Source of the DNA: Pelomonas sp047654785
GTDB taxonomy: Bacteria; Pseudomonadota; Gammaproteobacteria; Burkholderiales; Burkholderiaceae_C
Direction of reading: 5' to 3'
NCBI RefSeq assembly: GCF_047654785.1
Contig: NZ_JASGKQ010000001.1
Coordinates: forward strand, 496,001 to 560,000
Length of the DNA: 64,000 nucleotides
Shown: one piece after another, positions 38,983 to 46,419 of the stretch
Layout of the letters: every line of letters begins with the position of its first letter
Position numbering within the stretch: the stretch's first letter is position 1
The notes under the pieces: generated by a model
Databases searched by the model: none
Told to the model about the DNA's origin: nothing
The model's input: the letters and a program-made list of their open reading frames with translations, nothing else
Made by a program: the position numbers and the translations under genes

Positions 38983-40107
38983 TCAGCGGCGCGCGGTGAC
39001 GGCCTCGCTGAGCACGTCCAGCACGGCCAGCGAGTCGTCCCAGCCCAGGCAAGCGTCCGTGATGCTCTTGCCGTACTGCAGCTGGGCCGGGTCGTCCTGC
39101 CCCGGCGTGAACTTCTGGGCGCCGTCGTGCAGGTGGCTTTCGACCATGACGCCGAAGATGCTGCGGCCGCCCTCGCGCAGCTGGCCGGCGATGTCGCGCG
39201 CCACGTCCAGCTGGCGCTGGTGCTGCTTGCTGGAGTTGGCGTGCGAACAGTCCACCATCAGGCGCTGCGGCAGCCGGGCCTTCTCCAGGTCGGCGCAGGC
39301 GGCGGCGACGTGCTGCGCGTCGTAGTTCGGCGCCTTGCCGCCGCGCAGGATGACGTGGCAGTCGGCGTTGCCGCGCGTCTCGACGATGGCGACCTGGCCG
39401 TTCTTGTGCACGGACAGGAAGTGGTGGCCGCGCGCGGCGGCCTGGATGGCGTCGGTGGCGATCTTGATGTTGCCGTCGGTGCCGTTCTTGAAGCCGATCG
39501 GCGCGGACAGCCCCGAGGCCAGCTCGCGGTGCACCTGGCTCTCGGTCGTGCGCGCGCCGATGGCGCCCCAGGCGATCAGGTCGCCGATGTACTGCGGCGA
39601 GATCACGTCGAGGAACTCGCTGCCGGCCGGCACGCCCAGGCGGTTGATCTCCAGCAGCAGCTGGCGGGCGATGCGCAGGCCCTCGTCGATGCGGTAGCTC
39701 TCGTCGAGGTAGGGGTCGTTGATCAGGCCCTTCCAGCCGACGGTGGTGCGCGGCTTCTCGAAGTACACGCGCATGACGATTTCCAGCGTGCCGGCGTATT
39801 TCTCGCGCTCGGCCTTCAGGCGGCGCGCGTATTCCAGCGCGGCCTGCGGGTCGTGGATGGAGCAGGGGCCGATGACGACCAGCAGCCGGTCGTCCTCGCC
39901 GCTCATGATGCGGCGGATGCGCTGGCGCGTCTGGCTGACCAGGCCCTCCATCGCCGTGCCGCGGATCGGGAAGAAGCGGATCAGGTGCTCCGGCGGCGGC
40001 AGCGGCGTGATGTCGAGGATGCGCTCGTCGTCGGTGGCGCTGGTCTTGTCGTCCTGGGAGTACCAGCGCTGGGCTTCGGGTTCGGTGGTCTGGGGCTGGG
40101 CATTCAT
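38983..40107 (-). CDS. aroG: 3-deoxy-7-phosphoheptulonate (DAHP) synthase, class I AroG/AroF type
   Basis: This 374-aa enzyme condenses phosphoenolpyruvate and erythrose 4-phosphate in the first step of aromatic amino-acid synthesis. Characteristic blocks are LLVVIGPCSIHDPQAALEYARRL, MRVYFEKPRTTVGWKGLINDP, APIGFKNGTDGNIKIA, MVDCSHANSSK and GVMVESHL; these include the metal ligands Cys, His, Glu and Asp. The ATG at 40107 follows AGAGGTG. Expression is probably controlled by the leader peptide and terminator located 20-150 bp upstream, an attenuation arrangement. Which amino acid inhibits the enzyme cannot be read with certainty. Confidence 0.96.
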   Translation of the reverse strand: MNAQPQTTEPEAQRWYSQDDKTSATDDERILDITPLPPPEHLIRFFPIRGTAMEGLVSQTRQRIRRIMSGEDDRLLVVIGPCSIHDPQAALEYARRLKAEREKYAGTLEIVMRVYFEKPRTTVGWKGLINDPYLDESYRIDEGLRIARQLLLEINRLGVPAGSEFLDVISPQYIGDLIAWGAIGARTTESQVHRELASGLSAPIGFKNGTDGNIKIATDAIQAAARGHHFLSVHKNGQVAIVETRGNADCHVILRGGKAPNYDAQHVAAACADLEKARLPQRLMVDCSHANSSKQHQRQLDVARDIAGQLREGGRSIFGVMVESHLHDGAQKFTPGQDDPAQLQYGKSITDACLGWDDSLAVLDVLSEAVTARR

Positions 40108-40126
40108 CGGGGCACCTCTGGAAAAC

Positions 40127-40160
40127 AAAAAAACCGCCGGGCTTTGCGGGCCCGGCGGTT
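40127..40160 (-). terminator. Intrinsic terminator in the aroG leader (attenuator)
   Basis: On the minus strand, AACCGCCGGGC (40160-40150), loop CCGCAAA and GCCCGGCGGTT (40142-40132) form an 11-bp stem followed by a T-run (40133-40127). It lies 20 bp upstream of the aroG start and 30 bp after the stop of a Phe-rich leader peptide. Its 5' arm is complementary over 9 bases to codons 15-17 of that leader (40203-40211), giving a competing antiterminator. Confidence 0.88.
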
Positions 40161-40190
40161 CCTGGGGAGTTCTGGGTTCAGCGCGCGCGC

Positions 40191-40253
40191 TCAGGACTCT
40201 CCACCGCCGGGGCGGGGAAAAAACCAAAAGCGGAAAAAGGCGGCGCGGGACAT
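40191..40253 (-). CDS. Phe-rich leader peptide of the aroG attenuator
   Basis: This 20-codon frame starts MSRAA and then reads FFRFWFF (codons 6-12), so five of seven consecutive codons are Phe and one is Trp. It ends PRPGGGES at a TGA. Such aromatic runs are the hallmark of ribosome-stalling leader peptides. Codons 15-17 (CCCGGCGGT) can pair with the 5' arm of the terminator downstream. Stalling at the Phe codons would leave them free to block termination, while a ribosome that reaches the stop codon covers them and lets the terminator form. No Shine-Dalgarno is seen before the ATG. A TAGATT hexamer 8 bases upstream would allow a leaderless start, but this is speculative. It is too short for routine gene calling. 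Confidence 0.75.
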   Translation of the reverse strand: MSRAAFFRFWFFPRPGGGES

Positions 40254-40329
40254 GGGGGCGGAATCTAGCACGTGCGGGCGCGGGTGCTTTCGGCGCCGCG
40301 CAAACCAGGCATCGCGTGGCGCGACGGCA

Positions 40330-41148
40330 TCAGCGTTGCAGCGCCTTGCAGGGGTCTTCGCGCGTGGCGGCCACGGTGTCGACGCGTTCGTCGTAGCGCC
40401 CGCTGCCGGGCTGGCCGGCCTCCAGGTAGCCCACGGCATGGATGCGCTGCGGCGCCACGCCGGCCGCTTCCAGGTAGCGCGGCACGCCCAGGTCGCGCTC
40501 CACGTGGCCATTGCCGGCGATCAGCACCACCCGCGCCGCGCCCGCCGCGCGCGCGGCCAGCATCGTCTCGGCCATCACCGCGTCGCGGGCGCGCTGGGCG
40601 CGGGCCATGGGGGCGTGCATGGCGGCCGGCAGCAGGCCGCAATGGCCCTCGTCGATGGCCTTCAGCTGCGCCTGCTGCTGGGGCTCGCCCCAGGGCGTGC
40701 GCTGCGCCAGCGCGAGCGCGGCGGGCGGCCAGGCGGCGTCGCCGTCGCGCATGACGCGGCGCAGCGCCTCGCGTTCCAGGTTGCCGCCGAGGACGCGCGC
40801 GCCGCCGGCCACGCTGGCCTCCAGCAGCGGCCGGTGCAGCGGCCAGCGCCAGGCGCGCTGGTCCAGCTGCCCGGCGGCGACCAGCGCCTCCACGTCGCGC
40901 GGCGTCTGCCGTGCCTGGGCCTGCAGCGCATCGTTGCGCGCGGCCGGCATCTGCTCGAACACCACCGCCGTGGGCCTGCCGTCGGCCAGCAAGGCCGCCA
41001 GCCGCTCGGCGCGCAACTGGTGCTGGACGGGGTTGTCATGCACTTCGCCGAGCAGCAGGAACTCGACCGGCGGCGAAGCGGCCGGCTGCGGGCCGGCACA
41101 GCCGGCCAGGGCCAGCGCCAGTGCGGCCAGGATGGCGCGGGCGCTCAT
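40330..41148 (-). CDS. ChaN-like (DUF399) iron-regulated lipoprotein
   Basis: This 272-aa protein starts with a lipoprotein signal (ALALAGC, Cys17) and contains the family hallmarks FLLLGEVHDNPVQHQLRAERL and VLIAGNGHVERDLGVPRYLE. ChaN of Campylobacter binds stacked haem molecules and is linked to iron uptake, but many family members are uncharacterised. The ATG at 41148 overlaps the tldD stop by 4 bp, so the pair is co-translated. It ends 77 bp before the aroG leader peptide. Confidence 0.82.
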   Translation of the reverse strand: MSARAILAALALALAGCAGPQPAASPPVEFLLLGEVHDNPVQHQLRAERLAALLADGRPTAVVFEQMPAARNDALQAQARQTPRDVEALVAAGQLDQRAWRWPLHRPLLEASVAGGARVLGGNLEREALRRVMRDGDAAWPPAALALAQRTPWGEPQQQAQLKAIDEGHCGLLPAAMHAPMARAQRARDAVMAETMLAARAAGAARVVLIAGNGHVERDLGVPRYLEAAGVAPQRIHAVGYLEAGQPGSGRYDERVDTVAATREDPCKALQR

Positions 41149-42608
41149 GCCGTGCCGCCGACCGTCAGCCCGTCGATGCGCAGCGTCGGCTGGCCCACGC
41201 CGACCGGCACGCTCTGGCCCTCCTTGCCGCAGACGCCCACGCCGGTGTCCAGCGCCATGTCGTTGCCGATCATGCTGACGCGGGTCAGCGCGTCCGGCCC
41301 GTTGCCGATGATGGTCGCGCCCTTGACCGGGTACTGGATCTGGCCGTTCTCGACCCAAAACGCCTCGCTGGCCGAGAACACGAACTTGCCGCTGGTGATG
41401 TCCACCTGGCCGCCGCCGAAATTGGTCGCGTACAGGCCCTTCTTGATCGACGCGACGATCTCGCGCGGGTCGTCCCGGCCGCCCAGCATGTAGGTGTTGG
41501 TCATGCGCGGCATCGGCACGTGGGCGTAGCTCTCGCGGCGGCCGTTGCCGGTCGGCGCGGTCTTCATCAGCCGCGCGTTCATCGCGTCCTGGATGTAGCC
41601 CTTCAGGATGCCGTCCTCGATCAGCACATTGCGCTGGCTGGCCGCGCCCTCGTCGTCCACGTTCAGCGAGCCGCGGCGGTCGGGGAGGGTGCCGTCGTCC
41701 AGCACCGTCACGCCCTTGGCCGCCACGCGCTGGCCGATGCGGCCGGCGAAGGTGCTGGAGCCCTTGCGGTTGAAATCGCCCTCCAGCCCGTGGCCCACCG
41801 CCTCGTGCAGCAGTACGCCGGGCCAGCCGGGGCCGAGCACCACGGTCATCTCGCCGGCCGGCGCGGGGCGGCTCTCCAGGTTGGTCAGCGCGGCGCCGAC
41901 GGCCTGCTCGACGTAGCTGGCGATCATCCCGTCGGTGAAATACGCGAGGCCGAGGCGCCCGCCGCCGCCGCCCGAGCCGATCTCGCGGCGGCCGTGGCTC
42001 TCGGCGATGACGGTGATGGACAGCCGCACCAGCGGCCGCACGTCCGCCGCCAGCGTGCCGTCGGCGCGCGCGATCAGCACCACCTCGTGCTCGGCCGCCA
42101 GGCCCGCCATCACCTGCGCGACGCGCGGGTCCTTGGCGCGGGCCATCTTCTCGGCGCGCTCCAGCAGCGCGACCTTGGTGGCGCTGTCCAGGCTGGCGAT
42201 CGGGTCGGCCATGCCGTACAGCTCGCGGCTGCCGGCCACGCGGCCCTGCGCCGGCACCTTCACGCGCCGGCTCTGCCCGGCCGCCGCGATGGTGCGCACG
42301 GTGCGCGCGGCGTCCAGCAGCGAGGCCAGCGAAATGTCGTCCGAGTAGGCGAACGCCGTCTTCTCGCCGGCCACGGCGCGCACGCCGACGCCCTGGTCGA
42401 TGCTGAACGAGCCGCTCTTGACGATGCCCTCCTCCAGGCTCCAGCCCTCGGCGCGCGTGGTCTGGAAATAGAGGTCGGCGTCATCGACGCGGTGCTCGGT
42501 GATGAGGCGCAGCGCTTCGCTCAAGGACGCGTCCGTGAGGCCGAAGGGCTCCAGCAGCTGCGAGCGGGCGGTGGCGAGGCGGGCCAGGGTGGGTTCGACG
42601 GCGATCAT
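41145..42608 (-). CDS. tldD: Metalloprotease TldD
   Basis: This 487-aa subunit of the TldD/TldE (PmbA) heterodimeric zinc protease degrades unfolded peptides and matures modified peptides. The zinc motif HEAVGH lies in GVLLHEAVGHGLEGDFNRKGSS. The N-terminal domain (DADLYFQTTRAEGWSLEEGIVKSG) and C-terminal glycine-rich GVGVCGKEGQSVPVGVGQPTLRIDGLTVGG are as in E. coli. The partner gene is not in the window. Its stop overlaps the ChaN-like gene. Divergent GNAT gene upstream. Confidence 0.96.
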   Translation of the reverse strand: MIAVEPTLARLATARSQLLEPFGLTDASLSEALRLITEHRVDDADLYFQTTRAEGWSLEEGIVKSGSFSIDQGVGVRAVAGEKTAFAYSDDISLASLLDAARTVRTIAAAGQSRRVKVPAQGRVAGSRELYGMADPIASLDSATKVALLERAEKMARAKDPRVAQVMAGLAAEHEVVLIARADGTLAADVRPLVRLSITVIAESHGRREIGSGGGGGRLGLAYFTDGMIASYVEQAVGAALTNLESRPAPAGEMTVVLGPGWPGVLLHEAVGHGLEGDFNRKGSSTFAGRIGQRVAAKGVTVLDDGTLPDRRGSLNVDDEGAASQRNVLIEDGILKGYIQDAMNARLMKTAPTGNGRRESYAHVPMPRMTNTYMLGGRDDPREIVASIKKGLYATNFGGGQVDITSGKFVFSASEAFWVENGQIQYPVKGATIIGNGPDALTRVSMIGNDMALDTGVGVCGKEGQSVPVGVGQPTLRIDGLTVGGTA

Positions 42609-42684
42609 GGGTGGATTCTAGGAACCCGGCCGCCGCCCGCCGCCGGCCGGTATTTGCTAGGCTCGCATCCACCGCCCGCCTGCC

Positions 42685-43497
42685 ATGTCCAAGACGCCCG
42701 CCGCCGCCCCGCCCCCGTTCGCGCCCGAGACGGACTGGGACCAGGTGCTGGCGCCGTTCGGGCCGGACCCGCACCCCCCGGCGGCCGACACGGTGGCGGA
42801 CTCGGTCGCGGAGACGGTGGCCGGCACGCTGGCCGGCGCCCGCGCGGCGCTGGAGCGGCTGTCCACCTGGGTGCCCATCCGCTCGCTGGCCTGGCGCCAC
42901 CGGCACCGCATCGTCGACCACCTGCTCGCGCTCGACCCGCGCGACCGCTACCTGCGCTTCGGCTACCCGGCGTCGGACGACCAGATCCGCCACTACGCCC
43001 TGGGCCTGGACTTCCGCCGCGACGAGGTGCTGGGCATCTTCAACCGCCGGCTGCAGCTGGTGGCCATGGCCCACCTGGCCTGCGCCGACTCCCGGCCGTC
43101 CGAGCCGGGCCGCAGCGCGGCGGAGTTCGGCGTCTCGGTGCTGCCGTCGTCGCGCGGCCGGGGCCTGGGGCGGCGGCTGTTCGACGCCGCCGCGCTGCAC
43201 GCGCGCAACCGCGGCATCGACACGCTGTTCATCCACGCGCTCAGCGAGAACCGGCCGATGCTGCGCATCGCCCGCTCGGCGGGCGCCGTGGTCGAGCGCG
43301 ACGGCAGCGAGTCCGCCGCCTGGCTGCGGCTGCCGCCGGACACCTTCGGCTCCCAGATGGAGCAGGCGCTGGAGCGCCACCTGGGCGAACTGGACTTCCA
43401 CCTCAAGCGCCAGGCCAACGTGCTGGGCAGCCTCGTGGACGGCGTGGCCGAGGTCAAGGCGCATTTCGACGCCGCCGGGCGCACCGCCAAGGAGTGA
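42685..43497 (+). CDS. GNAT-family N-acetyltransferase
   Basis: A 270-aa protein with a ~70-residue N-terminal extension before the acetyltransferase domain. The domain shows RHRIVDHLLALDPRDRYLRFGYPASDDQI and an acetyl-CoA-binding loop, LPSSRGRGLGRRLFDAAALHARNRG. The C-terminal ~50 residues look helical (MEQALERHLGELDFHLKRQANVLGS). Its substrate is unknown. It is followed 30 bp later by the SrkA-type kinase on the same strand, so the two may be co-transcribed. Confidence 0.82.
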   Translation: MSKTPAAAPPPFAPETDWDQVLAPFGPDPHPPAADTVADSVAETVAGTLAGARAALERLSTWVPIRSLAWRHRHRIVDHLLALDPRDRYLRFGYPASDDQIRHYALGLDFRRDEVLGIFNRRLQLVAMAHLACADSRPSEPGRSAAEFGVSVLPSSRGRGLGRRLFDAAALHARNRGIDTLFIHALSENRPMLRIARSAGAVVERDGSESAAWLRLPPDTFGSQMEQALERHLGELDFHLKRQANVLGSLVDGVAEVKAHFDAAGRTAKE

Positions 43498-43527
43498 GGC
43501 CGGCGCCGCTGCGGCGACACTCGCCGG

Positions 43528-44571
43528 ATGCACGCTTCCCCTGACCTCGGCTTCGGCGACCTGACGCCGGAGTTCATGCTCGACGCCCTGGACGCCGCCG
43601 GCCTGCGCGCCGACGGCCGCATGCTGCAGCTCAATTCCTTCGAGAACCGCGTGCTGCAGCTGCACCTGGAGGACGGCCGGGTGGCCGTCGCCAAGTTCTA
43701 CCGCCCGGGGCGCTGGAGCGATGCGCAGATCCTGGAGGAGCACGCCTTCGCCGCCGACCTGGCCGCCGCCGAGGTGCCGGTGGCCGCGCCGTGGCGGTTG
43801 GCCGGCGGCAGCACGCTCTTCCACGACCGGGGCCAGCGCCTGGCTGTCACGCCCCGCCAGGGCGGCCGGGGGCCGGAGCTGGAAGACCCCGAGGTGCTGC
43901 GCTGGACGGGCCGGCTGCTGGCCCGCCTGCACGACGTGGGCCGCCAGCGGCCGTTCGCCGAGCGGCTGACCTGGGCCAGCGCCGCGCCGGCCCGGGCCGC
44001 GCGCGACTGGCTGATGGCCCACGACGCCCTCCCGCCCGAGATCGCGCCGGCCTGGGACGACGCCGCGCGGCGCTGCATCGACGCGATCCAGGCCGCCTTC
44101 GACGGCCTGCCCGGCCTGCGGCTGACGCGCCTGCACGGCGACTGCCACCCCGGCAACATCCTGTGGACGCCCGACCGCGGGCCGCACTTCGTGGACCTGG
44201 ACGACGCCGTCATGGGCCCCGCCGTGCAGGACCTGTGGATGCTGCTGCCGGGCGCGGCGGACGCGGCGCGCCCGTCCCTCGACGCCGTGCTGGCCGGCTA
44301 CGAGCAGGTCGCCGGGTTCGACGACCGCGAGCTGCGCCTCATCGAGCCGCTGCGCACGATGCGCATGATCCACCACAGCGCCTGGCTGGCCCGCCGCTGG
44401 GGCGACCCGGCCTTCCCGCTGGCCTTCCCGTGGTTCGGCACGCCGAACTACTGGCTGGACCAGGTGGCCAAGCTGCGCGAGCAGCTGGAGGCGATGAAGC
44501 CCCGGGACGCCGCCCCGGCGCCGGTGCGCGACGAGGACGTGGCGGACTTCGACGGCGACGGGTTTGCCTGA
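43528..44571 (+). CDS. srkA: SrkA/RdoA (YihE)-family stress-response kinase
   Basis: This 347-aa Ser/Thr kinase of the aminoglycoside-phosphotransferase fold is involved in Cpx/stress survival in E. coli. The motifs are VLQLHLEDGRVAVAKFYRPGRWS (nucleotide loop and Lys), the catalytic loop RLHGDCHPGNILW, and the metal site FVDLDDAVMGPAVQDLWMLLPG. Length and ending (NYWLDQVAKLREQL) match the family. Its stop codon TGA (44569-44571) is immediately followed by the inverted repeat of a small mobile element, so the 3' untranslated region has been replaced. Confidence 0.93.
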   Translation: MHASPDLGFGDLTPEFMLDALDAAGLRADGRMLQLNSFENRVLQLHLEDGRVAVAKFYRPGRWSDAQILEEHAFAADLAAAEVPVAAPWRLAGGSTLFHDRGQRLAVTPRQGGRGPELEDPEVLRWTGRLLARLHDVGRQRPFAERLTWASAAPARAARDWLMAHDALPPEIAPAWDDAARRCIDAIQAAFDGLPGLRLTRLHGDCHPGNILWTPDRGPHFVDLDDAVMGPAVQDLWMLLPGAADAARPSLDAVLAGYEQVAGFDDRELRLIEPLRTMRMIHHSAWLARRWGDPAFPLAFPWFGTPNYWLDQVAKLREQLEAMKPRDAAPAPVRDEDVADFDGDGFA

Positions 44572-44808
44572 GCCTAAATCCGGCAGTTGACCGCTTGCCA
44601 CTCATCGAAAGCCCTGGTGTTTCAACACCTTGTCGCCGATGCGGAGATCACCACGTCGATGAGCACCGCTGCATGCCCGCTGGTCTGGCGCTGCGGGCCG
44701 CTGGCGGCGTTGCTTCTCCTCGTGGGCATCAGCCCACTTCGTCGGCGCGCCTTGCCAGCGGCCCGCCTCGCCAGCCCCTCGGGCATGCCCAACTGCCGGA
44801 TTTAGGCT
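44571..44808. mobile_element. MITE-like element bounded by 19-bp perfect inverted repeats
   Basis: AGCCTAAATCCGGCAGTTG at 44571-44589 is repeated exactly, inverted, at 44790-44808. The ~200 bp between contain no convincing gene. If the element is taken as GCCTAAAT...ATTTAGGC (44572-44807), it is flanked by TGA on both sides, a possible 3-bp target duplication. The left TGA is the srkA stop codon. A frame at 44587-44805 would span the element, but it looks accidental. The family of the parent insertion sequence is not identifiable from here. Confidence 0.7.
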
Positions 44809-45183
44809 GACGCCCCCCCCGGTCGGGGCGCCCGGCGCAAAGGAAGGCCCCGCGCGGCACGCGGCCGGCGGGGCGAAAGGCGCTTCACGCCGCCCGGGAC
44901 GGCACCGGGCGGTGCCATGGGGCTGCGGCGTGGATCACAGCGCAGGCGGCTGGCGCGGGCGACACGCGGGGCGTGACGCGGAGCGGGCCGGGCGGATGCT
45001 TGTCGTCATGGTCGCGGGCGGCTCGCGGCGCCGCCTCGCCAGGGGCCGCTGCGTTGCCGGGGGCCGTGCACTGGTGACGGGAGGCATCATCGGCGCGGCC
45101 GGCCCGGCCCGATGCGGCGAAGAGCCGGGGCGGCGGGCCGCTAATCCGGCAACGGGCGCCGTGCGGAGCGCGTGCGCCGGTTC
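44809..45183. other. Gene-free, GC-rich spacer between the MITE and the ureide genes
   Basis: No supported coding region lies here; the frames are short and lack ribosome-binding sites and recognisable motifs. Two hairpins are visible: CGCCCC with GGGGCG around 44811-44830, and GCCCCGC with GCGGGGC (44847-44853 with 44868-44874). Neither has a T-run. They may act as bidirectional transcript ends for srkA and the converging M20 gene. Confidence 0.5.
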
Positions 45184-46419
45184 TCAGGCGCCCAGCAGTT
45201 CGGCGAGCGCGCGGGCCACCACCTGCGTCGCGCGCCGCAGGTCGTCCAGCACCAGGTGCTCGTCGGCGCGCTTGGCGTTGCTCTCCAGCACCGTGCGCGG
45301 CCCGGCGCCGTAGATGGCGGCGGGGATGCCGTGGGCGGTGTACAGGCGCACGTCGGTGTACAGCGGCGTGCCGGAGGTGGGAATGTCTTCGCCGAACACG
45401 GCCCGGCCGTGCTTCTGCAGCGCGGCCACCAGCGGCGCGGCGCCGGGCAGCGGCCGCATGGCGCCGGTCAGCAGCAGGCGCCTGATGTCCAGCCTGACGC
45501 CGGGGCTGCGCGCCACGGCCTCGGCGATCAGCGTGCGCACCTCGGCCTCGACGGCGGCCGGGTCTTCCTCGGGGATCATGCGGCGGTCCAGCTTCAGCAC
45601 CACCTTGCCCGGCACGACGTTGGTGTTGCTGCCGCCCTCGATGCGGCCGACGTTGAGGTAGGGGTGCGTGATGCCGGGCACGGCGGAGCGGCGCGTGCGC
45701 AGCTCGTCGTTGTGGGCGTACAGCGCGGTCAGCAGCCGGTTGGCGGCCTGCAGCGCGTCGATGCCGGTGTCGGGGTAGGCCGCGTGCGAGGCCAGCCCGT
45801 GCAGCGCCACCTCCAGCTGCAGGCAGCCGTTGTGCGCGGTGACGACCTGGTAGCTGAAGCCGGCGGCGACCAGGTAGTCGGGCCGGGTCAGGCCCTGCCG
45901 CAGCAGCCAGCCCGGGCCCAGCTCGCCGCCGAACTCCTCGTCGTAGGTGAAGTGCAGCTCGACGGCGCCGTCCAGCGGCAGGCCCGAGTGCTTCAGCGCC
46001 AGCAGCGCGAAGGTGTAGGTGGCGAAATCGCTCTTGCTGACGGCCGCCGCGCGGCCGTAGAGCCGGCCGTCGGCGATCTCGGCGCCATAGGGGTCGCGCG
46101 TCCAGCCGTCGCCCGGGGGCACCACGTCGCCGTGGGCGTTCAGCGCGATCGTCGGGCCGCCGGCGCCGAAGCGGTGGCGCACGATCAGGTTGGTGATGGA
46201 CTGCAGACCGGCGGCCTGCACCTCGGCGGCCGGCACGGCGTGCCGCTCGACCTCGAAGCCCAGCGCGGCCAGCAGCTCGGCGGTGCGCTCCGCGTGCGGC
46301 GCGTTGTTGCCGGGCGGGGTGTCGGTGGGCAGGCGGACGAGCTGCTGGAGGAAGCGCACCTCGTCGTCGAAGTGCGCGGCGGTCCAGGCGTCGAGGCGGG
46401 TCAGGGCGTCGGTCATCAT
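45184..46419 (-). CDS. M20-family metallohydrolase (ArgE/DapE-like) in the ureide operon
   Basis: This 411-aa enzyme has the binuclear zinc pattern of M20 amidohydrolases: IALNAHGDVVPPGDGW, FTYDEEFGGELGPGW with the catalytic Glu pair, and the dimerisation domain ASHAAYPDTGID. Related enzymes deacylate amino acids or hydrolyse carbamoyl/ureido groups. The ATG at 46419 overlaps the stop of the uraD-allC fusion, so it is translated with purine-catabolic genes. Its role might be in ureidoglycine, ureidoglycolate or N-carbamoyl compound hydrolysis; that is inference. Annotation as acetylornithine deacetylase would be unsafe. Confidence 0.82.
   Translation of the reverse strand: MMTDALTRLDAWTAAHFDDEVRFLQQLVRLPTDTPPGNNAPHAERTAELLAALGFEVERHAVPAAEVQAAGLQSITNLIVRHRFGAGGPTIALNAHGDVVPPGDGWTRDPYGAEIADGRLYGRAAAVSKSDFATYTFALLALKHSGLPLDGAVELHFTYDEEFGGELGPGWLLRQGLTRPDYLVAAGFSYQVVTAHNGCLQLEVALHGLASHAAYPDTGIDALQAANRLLTALYAHNDELRTRRSAVPGITHPYLNVGRIEGGSNTNVVPGKVVLKLDRRMIPEEDPAAVEAEVRTLIAEAVARSPGVRLDIRRLLLTGAMRPLPGAAPLVAALQKHGRAVFGEDIPTSGTPLYTDVRLYTAHGIPAAIYGAGPRTVLESNAKRADEHLVLDDLRRATQVVARALAELLGA

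Noticed and set aside
40132..40160. Reading the hairpin before aroG as the terminator of the ChaN-like gene
   Set aside because: It lies about 170 bp beyond that stop codon, with a Phe-rich leader frame in between and exact pairing to the leader, which fits attenuation better.
44587..44805. 72-codon frame inside the inverted-repeat element
   Set aside because: It starts in one inverted repeat and ends in the other, has no ribosome-binding site and no recognisable transposase motif.
44912..45313. Short frame in the gene-free region upstream of the M20 gene end
   Set aside because: Low-complexity Arg/Ala/Ser product, overlaps the 3' end of the M20 gene on the other strand, no motif.
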